Shown: one piece after another, positions 1 to 12,700 of the stretch
How positions within the stretch are numbered: position 1 is the stretch's first letter
How the letters are laid out: the number at the start of each line of letters is the position of its first letter
NCBI GenBank assembly: GCA_013398295.1
Contig: VZSF01009937.1
Coordinates: 94,178-158,177, forward strand
Reading direction: 5' to 3'
DNA: 64,000 nucleotides
From: Chionis minor
Taxonomy: Eukaryota > Chordata > Aves > Charadriiformes > Chionididae
Made by a program: the position numbers and the translations under genes
Notes under the pieces: generated by a model
Databases searched by the model: none
What the model saw: only the letters and a program-made list of their open reading frames with translations
What the model was told of the DNA's origin: nothing

Positions 1-222
1 GTCCTCGGGGAAGGAGTCGAGGAGCCGCTTGAAGAGGCGGCCGAGGTCGGAGTAGCTGCGGTGCAGGTAGAGGATGTTGCGGTCCGACCACTCGGTGCGG
101 ATCTCGTAGAACTCCTCCTCGTCGCCTCGCCGGCTGATGATGAGCCGCCGGATGCCGTTCACCCAGCAGCCCCGCACGTACATGTTGACCAGCGAGGTGC
201 CCTCAAACACGGCCGAGGCCAT
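1..222 (-). CDS. PXDC1: PXDC1 first coding exon, N-terminal part (PX domain-containing protein 1), runs off the window edge
   Basis: The minus strand reads from an ATG at 220-222 through 74 uninterrupted codons to base 1, so the exon continues beyond the window and its splice donor is not seen. The protein starts [20 protein letters not shown], which I recognise as the conserved start of vertebrate PXDC1 (about 230 residues in human, from memory). Residues about 20-50 form the first beta strands of a PX domain. Residues 55-60 (RSYSDL) correspond to the R-x-Y-S-D-F motif of PX domains, followed by the first helix ending at FPED (residues 71-74). PX domains bind phosphoinositides on endosomal or plasma membranes, but the role of PXDC1 itself is poorly known. 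The start has a good context (G at -3, G at +4), and the 5' side is a CpG island. Acidic run DEEEF lies at residues 34-38. The frame is intact. Antisense open frames over this exon are GC-rich shadows. Confidence 0.93.
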   Translation of the reverse strand, partial: MASAVFEGTSLVNMYVRGCWVNGIRRLIISRRGDEEEFYEIRTEWSDRNILYLHRSYSDLGRLFKRLLDSFPED

Positions 223-900
223 CCCGCCGCCGCCACCCGCGCATCCCCCGCCGCCGGCGGACGGCGAAGCGCACCGCCCCGCGCCGCCGCGGCCAAGTTA
301 AGAGGAGGAGGAGGAGGAAGAGGAGGAGGAGGAGGAGGAAGAGAGAAGCGGGNGAGGAGGAAGAGAGAGGCGGGGTGCCCCCCGCCGCACGGCCACCCCC
401 CCCTACGGCCCGGCCCTGCCCTGCCCTGCCCGCCGGGGCCGAGCCGCCTCCCGGCGCTGGAAGGAGGACCCGCCGGCGCCTCATAGACGGCGGCCCGCAG
501 CGAGGGGCCGGCCCGGGCGCCCCTGTCCCCGCTCCGCCGAGCCCCCGGCACCCAGCAGGGCGTCTCTCACCCCCTCCCGGGGCGGGGAGCGGGGTGGCTC
601 GGCCCCTTCTTCCCCGGCGCCGCAGGAAGGCAGAGCCCCTCCTGTCCAGGGCGGGGGAGGCGGGACCGGGGCTGTCCGCGGCCGCTGCGGGCGCCCCCCC
701 ACCCCCGGNCTTACACCAGCTCCAACTGCAGCGGCGTGCGAGGCTGTCAGCCCCCGGCACCGCACACGGTTGAAAATCGCCCCTCTCTGCCCTGGGGAGC
801 CTAAACGGAGACCCCCGGCAGCTGTGCCGGCATCTCCAGGGAGAGAGGTCCGTTACAGAGAGGAAAAGCGGGAGAAAGGGGATATGCTGCTGGTGCCTGG
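223..900 (-). promoter_or_regulatory. PXDC1: CpG-island promoter and 5' UTR region of PXDC1
   Basis: The first roughly 0.8-0.9 kb is strikingly GC- and CpG-rich compared with the AT-rich DNA that follows. It begins inside the PXDC1 coding exon and extends upstream of its ATG, as expected for a vertebrate CpG-island promoter. SP1-type GC boxes are visible at about 579-587 and 649-656. No TATA box at a convincing distance was seen, so initiation is probably dispersed; the transcription start cannot be placed from sequence alone. Two single N positions (353 and 709) mark unresolved bases or small gaps inside GC-rich sequence, so true lengths here are uncertain. The open frames on both strands in this stretch are low-complexity Pro/Gly/Arg/Ala frames caused by base composition and I do not call them genes. 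CpG density fades between about 780 and 1100. Confidence 0.8.
301..371 (+). repeat. Polypurine (GAG/GAGGA) tract just upstream of the PXDC1 start codon
   Basis: Bases 301-348 are an unbroken purine run made of GAG and GAGGAA units. After a C at 349 the purine-rich pattern resumes, interrupted by an N at 353. On the PXDC1 sense strand this is a CT-rich tract about 80 bases upstream of the ATG, probably in the 5' UTR or core promoter. Such mirror-like purine tracts can form triplex (H-DNA) structures and are polymorphic in length; the N suggests the assembly did not resolve it. Confidence 0.85.
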
Positions 901-3900
901 AACTCCTTCAGCCTTTTTCGGTCTGGTGGGACTCCAGCCATGGTGGGGGGAGATGGGGAGGCCTGCGCTTCCAAATACAGCCCCTCCTTTCCACGGGAAG
1001 CCCAAGCACCGTGTTCACGCACAGAGAGCGGGACACGGGGAGCGCTGGCGGGGGCTGCAGCAGGCAGAAGCGGTCATCTGGCAGAACCGGAGCCATGCTG
1101 TAAAGCAAGGAAGCATGGGAGAGATACACCTGGATGTCTGAAAATGCCTGGAAGCTGCAGGATTAAGATATACATACTGAAGGTGAAGCGAATGACAGCA
1201 CGGTGACGTGGGATGCATCACCCAGGACGGGCCTCTGCTTGACGGCGGTGGCCTCCGGCTCCAGGCTCTTTGCTGCAGAGGTGCTTGGTGGGGCAGAGGG
1301 AGCCGGTGGGCAACTCCTTGGGGTCGTTTTGTGGCCCCAGGGCAGGAGAGACCCTTCCTGTTTGTATAATTTGGGAAGGTTGGAGGTCATTGCATTCACA
1401 CAACTTATTATCAAATTTAAGCTGGTTTTCTCCAGCACAACATCTGTGGCTCAGGAGGCCAGGAATTCCCAGGGTAACAATTTGGGTGCTGTTCAACTGC
1501 TCAGGAAAATCAGCAGAGCCCAGAGACACAACCGCTGTTACAGGTATCAGCCAAAAAGCAGTGCTTAGAGAACACGGCAGCTGGATCAGCTTGGGACAGT
1601 ACAAATAAGCACGGTAGGGCCAGGGGGGACAGAGGTGAAAGATACCTAACAGTTTTCCGTGAAGTGCGTAATGAAATAACTAAATCACTCTTTTTTCAAT
1701 AGGCAATGTGTTGCTAGGAACTGCCTAAATCATTCAGGTGCCACGTCTCAGTGGTAAACCAACTCTAAACCAACAAATGCAATGATGTCCCAATCTCCCT
1801 ATTCAAATACATAATTGCATATTTTCTTGATTTAATTTCTACACAACAAAACTGGTTTTAGTTCACTTTGAAGCACAGTCATATGTAAAGAATGCAAACA
1901 ACCGAGCCCCATCTCTGCAAACAGAAAGTCACATGCCTGCTTATTGCAGCGTCGCTCTGCAGCACCTGCAGACATTTCTTTAGAGAAATCTGCATTTTTC
2001 AAAACAGAACTGGTGATACTTGAGCGGATCCTGAGGCACTCAGCACCGGTTCATACCAAACCAACTTCACCGAGAACAGCACTGGGCACGTAGCTGCAAT
2101 GAAAACCAGGCAAAACAAACAACCTGAAGGCACACATTTTCCAAGGAGAACTGTGCGCCCCTGCCTGGAGCAAAGCGTGTGGCAGAGGCCCCCCCCCCTT
2201 CACCTTGGATCACCACAAAAAGGGTTTTTACATCATCGTCAGGCTAGACATCTCCTGAGTACCCATATTAGCCGTTCAGGGTATTCAGCATGGCTTCATA
2301 GGAAAGGAATTGTTGTGAACCTTTGTGCTGTAGGAAAATCTCCACACAGCTCCTTTTGTTCGGGGCAGGCTTTTGTAATCCCTCCTCTTGTTCCAGTACA
2401 TGGTGGTCTTCCTAGTTCTTCTGTCTGAAAACAAAACAAGAAAATATAATGCCTTCTCTTCTGACAGTTGCTGTGGTAACCTGAAATAACCACATATCCT
2501 AAGGAAGCGAAACTTCTAGGAAGAGAACTGTGAGAGCAACCCCCCTTTTTTTAAAGATGTCAGCCTTGCGTTGCTTCTATTAAGCAAGGAAAGCACTTGA
2601 CTTCTGCTCATTCCAACTGGCATTTTCTGCCTTTGCAATAGAATGATTTTTGCTGTTGTCGGCCTGCCCGCAAGCTGCATGTCACTCAATAGACCTCCGG
2701 GGCTCTTCGCGCTTTGTCAGAGCTCTGGCTTCAGCTGAATCCTGCAAGGTCTTGGTCGGGGGTCCTCAGCTTCTGCTGGGCCCAGGGTGGTGTGCACTGT
2801 CCTGTAGGCTCAAGCGTTAAATGTTTGGTTCTGTTTTTCTCTTTCAGTCTGACTGATGCCACACTTCCAACTTAATTAAAATATTCAAATCACACCAAAC
2901 CCTATGTGCCTGTCACTGCCTGCTCATGGAAAATGAGCCTATGCTAAAAGTTCTACATCTAAAGGGCTCCAAGCTGACATACTGACGCCAGATCCTGAAT
3001 TTCAGGAGGATGAAAGGTAGACGTACTCCTGTGCCTAACACTGCACATGCAGGATTGGTTTGTTACTCCCCCATGAGTGCAACCCTCTTCCGGAAAAAGG
3101 AATCTTAATCCAGTAAGTACAGAAGTACAATATCCCCTTTTTGGAGTAAAACTGTGACACAGCTTTAAATCCTGCCACTGAGCACTTCTAGTGTGGCCAC
3201 CTGTTGCCTGTGGGTGAGTCGGTAGCCTGCCACAATTTAATCTCATTCTCAGATCAGGTGGCAGGACGTGCATATATATATACCCTGTTACCTCCCAGCT
3301 ATGCTCCTGAACATCACTATTACAGCAGTGTAATGACAGCCAGCCATTAAATCTGGGCACAACTGTTCTTGATGAAAGTTGGGTTACTAATAATCATCTG
3401 TTACTGTGTGGCTCCAGAAAAGTTTTGCTGGAAAATGCTCATGCAGAGAAAATAATTGCTTGCATTAGACTAGTGGTGTGCCAAGGAGGACAGCAGGACT
3501 CGCAAGATTATCTGCAGTGAGGAACATAAAATGGATGTGCAGGAAGGGCAGATAGTCCCAAAGGACATAGGCATCTTCCAAATGAAAGTATCTTTTATTA
3601 TCAGCACTTTTTATTGTTGCTCTACAAATTGTATCTGTCATGCCCTTTTGAAAGTACACCGAGGGCGGCCATTTGCATTTGACAAGTTTTTCACGTGTCT
3701 GCAGCACAGGCAGAGGCACTGCACAGCAGCTGCTCTTCAGCAGAAGATGGGAAATGTGTATATACCTTTCTTTAAAGAAAGGCTTTTACCGAAACACAGT
3801 TTATTCCTTCTTGAGTGATATGTAGGGTTACTATTTTCCATATTTAAGTTTTGAGAGAAAAGTAATTAGTAGCAATTGCACATTAGAGAATAAAGATGCC

Positions 3901-6860
3901 AACTGAGTATGTGTTTTATCCTCTTGGATTTCTGTGATCTTACTATCTCATTAGAGTCATAAAATATTACGGGAATGCACAAATTTTCTTGACCACTTAT
4001 TAGTTTGATTTGTAACTAACAATTTTCCAGTGTTGCATTTTACTTTCACAACCTGGTTAACAATTTCATTCATTTAAAAGACATGCAGAGTACCTACCAA
4101 ATACTGTTAATGAGCTTGCTGAAAGGACTCAGGCCCTGTGACGGTCACTCTGGCCAAAAATTCACTCTCAAGTCTTCAACTGATGCAATTGCAAAGTGAT
4201 GCAGCAAAATTAGCTGAATTTGAGAAGAGGCTAGGGACGAGTCATGGGGCTTCAGAAGCCAAAGGGCAGGTAACTCTTGCCCCTTACACTTGCGATGTGA
4301 ACCATGGCTAGAAACACAAACAAAGTTACGTGAGCCTGTGGTTCGAACCTTCTGCTGCGCCATGATATGTCAGCCCTGTTTTTTCAGGTTTCTTCATCAA
4401 TGTAGTGGAGTGATAGGAATACTTGCCTTCTATTCATATACAAGCAGGTTATGAAGACTTCTTAAAGTTATTCCCATACTATCTACATTTTCTCCACGTG
4501 TCCTACACCCTCCAGTCCACCGCAGCACCTTCTTTTGCCCTCGCCAGTTATAGTCTCCAACAATTATTGTCTCCCGGACTGCATTTGCATTTGGGAGGAA
4601 CTTCATCTAAATGTCTAAGAAGATCTCTCCCTGTTATTATTTGAAAGTCATTTTAGGGCTCCCTTTTGGCATTACACCTTCAACCCCCTTGGCAGAGAGG
4701 CACGATGATTTACCCTGCTTATGTCCACATCCATGAACTATATACTTCTCTGGGTAGGAAGAGGCCAGTACTGTATTTGTAGTTAAAGTCCTAATTTTTG
4801 GCAATAGGCTTTATAGTAAGTAATAAGGCCTATCCACTACTGCAAACAAGGGATAAAGAAAGTAGTTTTCACCTTAAGAGAAAAAATGGATAGTATCTTT
4901 TGTGAGCTCAACCAGTGAAGCTGGCAGTTTTCACTACTTCAGTTTAGATAATTAATCTCTTTAAAGAAAATAGATTATTGAAATAGCAGCAGCCACTAAC
5001 CAGCCAACATGCATCTCTACATGAAACAGAGGTGAGAGGTGTTGCATAGTCTCTCTGGGGTGGGCACACCTACAGGCAATGATTCTTATGGAAGATCCAA
5101 GTCGGAGCTCAAGGACAGAGACAGGCTGTGGTCTGAAGGCATCCTGCCTGTGGCAGCACTTTTCAGAGCTACGTTTTCTGCACCGCAGTGGCTACCCCTG
5201 GCTGGTGATCTGGGCAAAAACCACAGTATTGTGGCATGGAGCAGGGGCAGAGAGGGGAGTCATTTCCCTTAGATGATACTGCCACCAAAACTCAAGTGTT
5301 GGGAAATGCTGATCTGAAGACATAGTCTGAATAGCTTTGGTGCATCACCCTGGAAAAAGTCTGAGAATGGCAGGAGGGGGACAGTGCCTGCCTTGCGGTA
5401 AGAGGCGCTCTGGTTGTTCAAGTCTTCCTTTGCTCAAGCAAGTTGACTTTCTACATTCTTGTAAATAAGCAAAAATTGCATCCAAGGTGTCTGGCTCTAT
5501 TAATAATTACTCCTTCTAACTATTCGAGACCCAAAGTTTTCATCAAGCCACTTAACATGTCAAAAAGCAGTCACAGCTCCCAAGCCTGGAGTCACCAAAG
5601 ACCTCTTGCGTGGTGACTTTTTAAAATCCTTCCTGCCATGAAAACACGGATGGCCTGGACTCTACAGTGAAGGATAGAGTCACATTTCCAGCCGCAGGTA
5701 GCAGATTTGTAAACACAGGAGACCAGAGCCTTTGCAAAGACACTCAGCTCATTTTGTTCTGTTGCCAGTGGGGTGCTGGAATAAATAAAATGCTCGCCTA
5801 TTTCTCAACAGTACCAAAAATAATTTGGAAGGCAAGAGGGATTGAAACTTTATCCACTACACAAACAGCGAAAAGAAGGTAATGAGCTTTACAAAGCAGT
5901 CCACACCTCTGTAATACCTGCAACCAATGTGGAGTGGGAACTGTTTTTCTACTCTCCCACGATGTGCACCCTTCTGTTAAAATGGTTGGTTTTGGTTTTT
6001 TAATGTGCTATCCAAAGGCAAAGCAGCTCCTCCTATTTTAGTCTTTAGTTCATATGACAAGATCGTCCCTTCTGAACACCTCTGGTGAGAGCGAGCCCTT
6101 GATGAAAGGAGCTACTGACTGAAACATCCTTTCATGCTCCTGTGGGGTGGTTTGACTGCAAAAGGATTGCATGCAGAGCCAGAGCACTGCTGGGACTGTG
6201 TATTCTCACTTTGTTCTCCTCCTCTTTCCCCCGGGCGGATTCTGTGAAGTACTGAGCCCTCCTGGAGCCAATGGGAGTTAAAAAAGTACTCAACATCCTT
6301 CCAGCTTTGGCTACCCCATAATACAGCCATTAATGTATGCACAACCTATTTTTAGAATCTGTAACATGCTTTCTGGGTAAAAAAAATGCTTGAAGACCCC
6401 TTCCTATCCCCGAGAGTTGACATTGAATTTGATTTAATAGAAGAGCCTGAAATTCTTTCCATTAAAAAGTGTATTATAAATGCTCAAGGAGCTGTAACGG
6501 CAGTTGAAAGCTAGGTATATTCCTGCCAAAGGGTAAACTGGCTTCATCTAATAGGAGAATATTTCTAGTGGAACAATTTACCCTTTATGAGCCTTTTTCC
6601 TGGAGACAACATGGAAAGTATATCCTCACTATGTTTCCAGCAAAGCAAAATAAATTAAATATACCTGCAGGTTACTAAAAAAAACATTGGCGTAAAAATA
6701 TACAAGACAAAATTTACCTGCATTTACAGACTCTTAGCCTAGTGCAATCAGCCAGTTGGGCAATAAAAGGCCCACAGTACTGGCCTTTGGTATGGTTTGT
6801 AATGATCCTTTGTATGGCCTAACACTGCAAATTTGTATTGCGCATCGAAATAGAAATCCT
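901..6860. other. Intergenic DNA upstream of PXDC1, no gene seen
   Basis: AT-rich, apparently unique sequence. The open frames are short (the longest about 130 codons), overlap each other on opposite strands and show no domain I recognise. Small features: a C run at 2189-2198 and an alternating AT stretch at 3271-3284. A GGTTCGAACC string near 4340 resembles a tRNA T-loop, but no tRNA surrounds it. I see no interspersed repeat here that I can name. Confidence 0.6.
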
Positions 6861-6975
6861 TAAAGTGTTCAAAAAGGTGAGCATTATTATTTTGAGTCTG
6901 CGGAAGGGGAGACAGAGCCCCAGAGCAGAGAAAGCTGCTTGCCTAGGACTGCAGAAAGAGGTTGTCCTAGAGATT
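6861..6975 (-). repeat. Old MIR-like SINE fragment
   Basis: Read on the plus strand, the segment has the order typical of an inverted MIR: an AAGTGTTCAAAAAGGTGAGC-like start, ATTATTATTTTGAG, a GGGGAGACAGAG block, then AGAGCAGAGAAAGCTGC and TTGCCTAGGACTGCAG. These correspond to the MIR words for 'ATTATTATCCCCATTTTACAGATG', 'GGGGAAACTGAGGC', 'CAGAGAGG...' and 'TTGCCCAAGGTCACACAGC'. Divergence is high, as expected for an ancient amniote SINE. The call rests on remembered consensus words only. Confidence 0.6.
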
Positions 6976-9273
6976 GAAATATTTGTAGCAGTTGGCACAT
7001 GGACTTGTATACAACCCTTAGAGAACACACTGTTTTGCAGGGGAAAAAAAATCACGTTGCATATGTCAACTAGAGCCATAAATGCACAAGAGACATTTGC
7101 ACATGCTAAGAAACCTAAGCTTTTTTTTTTATTTAAAGGATGAAACTTCTCTAATGGTCTTACTTTTTTCTTCTCATTGTCGTGAAGAAAAATCACTCAG
7201 TTTAAAAATGGTAGGTGGAGGATAATAACTTCAATTTGGGCATTTTTTGGCTACTGTTGTTTGTAATTGGAACAAATTTTTCATGTGCCTTCACTACACT
7301 ACCCCAGGATAAGCAATTGGCCTTGTTTTAGATGCTGAAAACTCTGACTTGTATCCTAACCAGTGGTAACTCACCCTTAAAACACGCAGGCAGTCCAACT
7401 GACCTGCAGTAGACTACTCGTGCTCTTAAAAATAAGGGCACGCTAAGTGCTTAGCTATGAGAATATGGAGCCCTTCAACATCTGCTCAAGGCAAGGAGAA
7501 GTTCTCAATGAAAGAAGTACGTAAGGAAGTCACAGCAGCAGGAATGCTGAGTATGAAAGACATGCAGGATTAGACCCTGAGCCTGATGAACAAGTATTAC
7601 TAAATTGCATTCATTCACATAGCAGCATCCGTAAGATACAGCTCATCAGTGTTTGCTGCTTCAAATACTTCAAGTCAAAACAAGCGTGAGTGATTTGATG
7701 TGTCTACACGGCATAATTAGAGATGTAAACAATGACTGCCATTACAGAAACTAGAGCAATATGCTAAGTAATTACCTGAGTTATTTCAGGCTGGTTATAT
7801 TCTGCATCATTAGTATAATTATGGGAATTAAACTCAAGCCCATCACACCTTTGGTAGTTCAGTTTGTGCACAACAACCTCATCCTCAATTTTTATGATGT
7901 TTCCTTGATCACCAGGGTGGCCCATGCTCTCCCCCATTTTTTGTTATCTAAGCCACAAAAGAAAGACCCATTAACGAAAACAAGGTTAATTATGCTTTCA
8001 TCAGAATGGCTTCAGAAGGGATTCCTTCTGAGAAACAGTGGAGTGGGGAGTCCATTCGTTCTGTTCCCTTCCTCCTTAAAAAATAAAGTAAAACCACACA
8101 ATTAATGTCTCTATTTACATTTCAGAGTTCTTTTCATGCCTAATATGCCCGTGTGAATGTACCAAACACGAGTGAAGCGTGAATAATATGTTCCCTATTT
8201 TCCCTTTTTTTCCCCCTATATTGCTCAGCACTCAATTTTTCTAACGCTTCCCAAGAGCAAGAAGGAAACCATTTCCCTGCCCCCTTCCTCTTTGTTTCTT
8301 TTTCTTCTTATTCAGGATAGGGCTTGTAGTGAATCTGTTAGGACTATTGTGCTATATTCATCAGTTCTACTTGGTGCAGCTCATGTGTGAATTGAGGCTC
8401 TTTTCTCTATGAGAAAAGATATTTCCCTTTATAGTGTTCTAAGTCAATTACTGTGTTTGCCTTACATATTTTTTCCCTTCCAGCCAGACATGTGATAAGT
8501 ATTTTCCCTAAAGCCCTTTTTATTATTTGTCACATTATAAAGACGAGAGTCCGTTAAACATACATGTGGTTTGGTTCATGTGTACTTAATACACACTGGA
8601 AAAGGTCATGAAAGGTAACACAGCACCTTCTTACAAATAAAGGAGAAGATCTGATGGACAACTCTTATCACTCTCAATATAAGGAGGTCAGCAAAAAACC
8701 TACACATTTTTTTGTGTTTGCATAGGACAGTGATAATTTTTCCCTTAAACATTTCAGGTCAGTTACTTCAACCAACAGTTGACTCTCAACTGAACACACT
8801 GTGAAGCCTCAGAGGAACATGAAGAATGAAGCAAAAGACATACAGTCGTTTTAGTACAGATTGTTGGACAAATGACCACTACCCATGTTAAAAACCTTTG
8901 GGCTTGATTACATAGATGCTCCAAGCACAAAAATCCATCAAGTTTCAGCATTAATTATATATTTTTTGTTTTATTTGGGAGAAGATGGGACCCAAAGCCA
9001 GTGGGAGCTGTCTGGTTCCTGTTTCCATACAATGCAGGCAGAAAGCTCATTGTATTCCAGTGTTAATTCCACTGGGCACCAGCTTAAGTTTCAAGTGTAG
9101 TCAGGCCCAAATTAGACCACCTAAAAAATCTACAGAAGCCTCCTGGTTTCTGCACACAACATTATCATGTCCCATGGGACAGAGCCAACAAACACTGCAA
9201 CATGGTGCAGTGACCCAGCTCATCTTGTAGGAGAGGGACAGTTTTTACAGTCAGTATCAAAAGTACAAATCCT

Positions 9274-9312
9274 CAATTTCTGCTGCAAGCAGAGACTATA
9301 CAGCAGAAATTG
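9274..9312. other. Perfect 12 bp inverted repeat with 15-base loop
   Basis: CAATTTCTGCTG at 9274-9285 is followed after 15 bases by its exact reverse complement CAGCAGAAATTG at 9301-9312. Pairing does not extend past the stem on the outer side. The stem is shorter than that of a typical pre-miRNA, so I describe only the structure and assign no function. Confidence 0.75.
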
Positions 9313-9735
9313 CTGCAGTATCCTACTGCAAGACTACTGTACATGCAACGTATGTTTTCTTTAGGCCTCCCTGGAATAGTTTTACCCCTAGTCATCACTA
9401 TATGAGCCCAATGCAGTCCTTAGTCCAAGACCATCTCTTTTGTTGCTTCACTGACACTAATACAAATAGAAATTAATTATATTAGAAGTTGGCAGTTGTG
9501 CATACAATTGTTGACCCCAGAAAACAACTGAAAATTAAGAGAGTTCAGGGACCCCTCCCCTAGAAGAACTAGGTTTTAATGAGAATAATTAAAAAGAATT
9601 TGACTTAGACAAGTTAAAGATGCAATACAATGAGCAAGCAAAGAATGAAGCAATACAGCCTTCTTGTGGAAAATGCATATTGTCTAAGAAGAACCAAAAA
9701 TTGACAAAAGAAGAAACCATAAATATCTAGAGATT

Positions 9736-9792
9736 AAAAAAACAAACCAAAACAAAGCAAAAAAAAAAACAAAAAAAAACCCCAAAAAAAAG
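9736..9792 (+). repeat. A-rich low-complexity tract
   Basis: A run of AAAC and AAAAC units merges into long A stretches, ending in CCCCAAAAAAAAGG. It could be a decayed poly(A) tail of a retroposon, but I could not recognise a body upstream of it, so I leave it as simple sequence. Confidence 0.75.
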
Positions 9793-12700
9793 GTTTCTGA
9801 AGAACTTTAGTAGGGAATTCACCAATGAGGGCTGAAAAACCTTACTTAACTTCAATTCAGGAACTAACCATCAAAGAGATTTTCACAACCTCTGTAGATG
9901 GAAACCTCTGCAGGAACAGGGGTTCATTGCTGCAGGAACACCATCTTGGTGCCAGACTCTTCTTTTATGCCAGACCCTGACAGTGTCATCACTAACACTG
10001 AATGATTTAATTATACAAGGCAAAGAGACAGGATAATACAATCTTAATCTAAGTATGGTAAAAATTGCATCTACTGGCTAGTTTGTTGATCAAGCTGCTT
10101 CTCTTTGGTTGTTGCCTGCAAAACACTTAAGCTTCTTTTTCCTCTCCTATCACTTAGGTTTCTCAGTTGTCTTATTTCCCATTACCCTAACTCAAGCTGA
10201 GGTGACAAAAACTGCCTAGAATAGTTACTTGTAGCTGTTAAACTAGTACTCATGTTTTTTCTCCTCCGAACTTTAGTGAACATCCTATGTTAATCTTTAT
10301 GTTATCTCATGGTAACTACTGCACTTAGGCCTACTGAAAAAAGTTAAGATTAAATGAGAGGTACATACAGTTAGCTAAATGTTTCTTATCCAGAGAGATA
10401 TACGTTCTACTACTATGTGAGATTTTCTTTGAATTGTATTTATTTTTGGAAACCTGTTTGATGGTGTATATTCCCAGTGCATGCTCTGCTTAAAAAATAA
10501 AAGTTAATGGGTTTGTGAGGATCTGTTTTATTTGCATTTCAATTGCTTTCTCATAGCATTTGTGATCAAAACCGCATAAAGCTGCTTGTACAGTGAACCC
10601 TCTGAACAAAAAGATCAGGAATTAAAAGGACTGTTAATATTATAAGGACACTGTTTTCTCACAGGATCCCAAATGTAAAGCAAGATTTGTTAGTTGCTGC
10701 AAGAAATTTCTAACAATTCAGCTTGCAGGACTGGATGGGAATAGAGGGGGAACAGTCTTTGTGAGGACTAAAGAAAATGGGGGATGCCTTCTCCCTCATC
10801 CCTAAAGATATTCCCCATTAGAATTGGAAGTTTTTCTGCCTCTAAACATTTTGGAATGATGTAACTGCACAAACACAGCTTCATTGGTGCAAATCACTAG
10901 GGAGCTCTAATTGCTCCCATGTACAACTATGCGTGAGCACAATTAAACACAGATGCCAATTAAGCCCATACAGAATTAAGCACAGAATTGGAACTTTATA
11001 GCATAATGCTCCATTGGTACCAAAATTTTGGTTTTCTTTTCCTTCCTAAAAGAAGTGACTAGGAAGGATCTAGAGAAGAGAGAAGCATCTGCATAGACGA
11101 AAAAGAGATGAGAGACCTTTGGAAGACCTGCAGGGAATAAGAAAACTGACAGTCTAAAGCTTCAAAAGCACAGCAGCTTTCTTGTCTTTTTAGTTGCACA
11201 GAAAAATCAATGCTAGGGCCTTGTATCCTCCAATCCTGAAAGGACACAAGAAACACAAAGGCAAAAGAGCATAAATATCAGCCATCTGCTCGGGAGGGAG
11301 GGGGGGGAGCTGCCAGTCATATGGTTTCCAACAGGTGATGGACGGATGCACGCGCATCCTTCTGGCAGGTGGGGCAGTAGCAAGCTTTTGTTCCTGCCTT
11401 GCCTCAACTCACAAATGCCAGCTTCTTCCAGGCAAGAAGTTGAGCAACTTCTCTCTTTAAAGTGGCTTGATTCCACTACATGCCAGAAAAAACTCGGTCT
11501 CCAAAGTAAAGAACATAACTTTTTTATATGTAGCCACTCCCTTGTGCAGCAGCTGAGTGAAAGAAGGGAAACTCTTTCGACTTCCTCTTCTCCACAGTTT
11601 TCATTTAAAAAAAAGTGTGTGCGTGTGTGGAGAGATTCTAATTGTCCCTTGGCTTCCTGTCAAAAAGGTCTGGACCTAAATCCCAGGAAACTTCTCACAC
11701 CCTGTCTGAGGCAGGACTCAGGAGAACAATAGCTGGCTACAATCAATGGTGCTGCAGCAGAGACCTGTTAAAATACATGTTTGCATTGCTATCTTCTACT
11801 GAGATGTGCCAGTATATAATAGCAGCATGTAACAGTTACAGCAGAAAAGTATTAGTTATTCTAAGTGCTGAAAATCGCCAGCTAATTTATCTTTTAGCTT
11901 CTCTGACAATTGCTAGCCAGAATTATCTCCCTTTAAAAAGAAAATCAGATAGATGGAATAGAAAGGTCTACAAAGAAATTTACCACAGTACAACCCAAAA
12001 CAGCATGGTTTAAAAGAGGAGGGCTTATTTTTCCCAGCGCCATCATTTTTCATATTTTTCACAATTCCAAGGACTGGTGATGCCATAACACCTGAGGAGG
12101 TGAAAAGGTAGCCCTAAAGTCATTATTCTTCATATCCTTCTCAATGCTATAGCACAACCTTCAAAACTGATAAGCAGCTTCTTTTGGTGTAAGCCTAAAA
12201 GCTGTTTATCCCATAGAAGTTTTCCAAAGCCATATTCGGTACTCAAACAAGTTGGCCTAATTTTCCCAGAAAAAGCAACTCTTCTTTGCCTCCTGGAGCA
12301 ATGATAATGTTGTCCAGCGTGGAACACAGAGCCTGAGGGGCTACCCCTTCATGTGGTTGCCACTACCGGACAAGGGACCCCAGCACATGACTGAGGGAAA
12401 TAAATATCAGAATACGTAACAGGCTATGTCCTTCTATAAAGTTGCCATTGTCTCCAGCTTGCTTCCCACCATTGCCAGCATAACACTATTAAAAACATGT
12501 AATGCTTTCCAGAATGCTTCAATACACACAATAAGATCTCCCTTATAAAGATCTTCCTCTTCAAATCCTGCTCAGATTTCCTCCGATAGCAGGGGACAAA
12601 AAAAGTAGTAGATTTGAGGCTGCCTTTTTTGAGAAGAAGGTGAAGTGTCATCTCTTATTTTTCTCTTGCGTTGCTGACACTCAGTTGAGTCTCCCACTCA

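Noticed and set aside
61..773. Long open frames on both strands in the GC-rich start of the window
   Set aside because: They are Pro/Arg/Gly/Ala low-complexity frames in a CpG island, overlap the real PXDC1 exon or its promoter, and run across N positions.
4325..4365. GGTTCGAACC string resembling a tRNA T-loop
   Set aside because: The flanking bases do not form a T stem, and no box A, D arm or acceptor stem is present upstream.
4570..4600. Octamer ATTTGCAT (also near 3672, 10531, 27078 and 60026) as POU enhancer sites
   Set aside because: An 8-base AT-rich word is expected several times in 64 kb of this composition; no clustering was seen.
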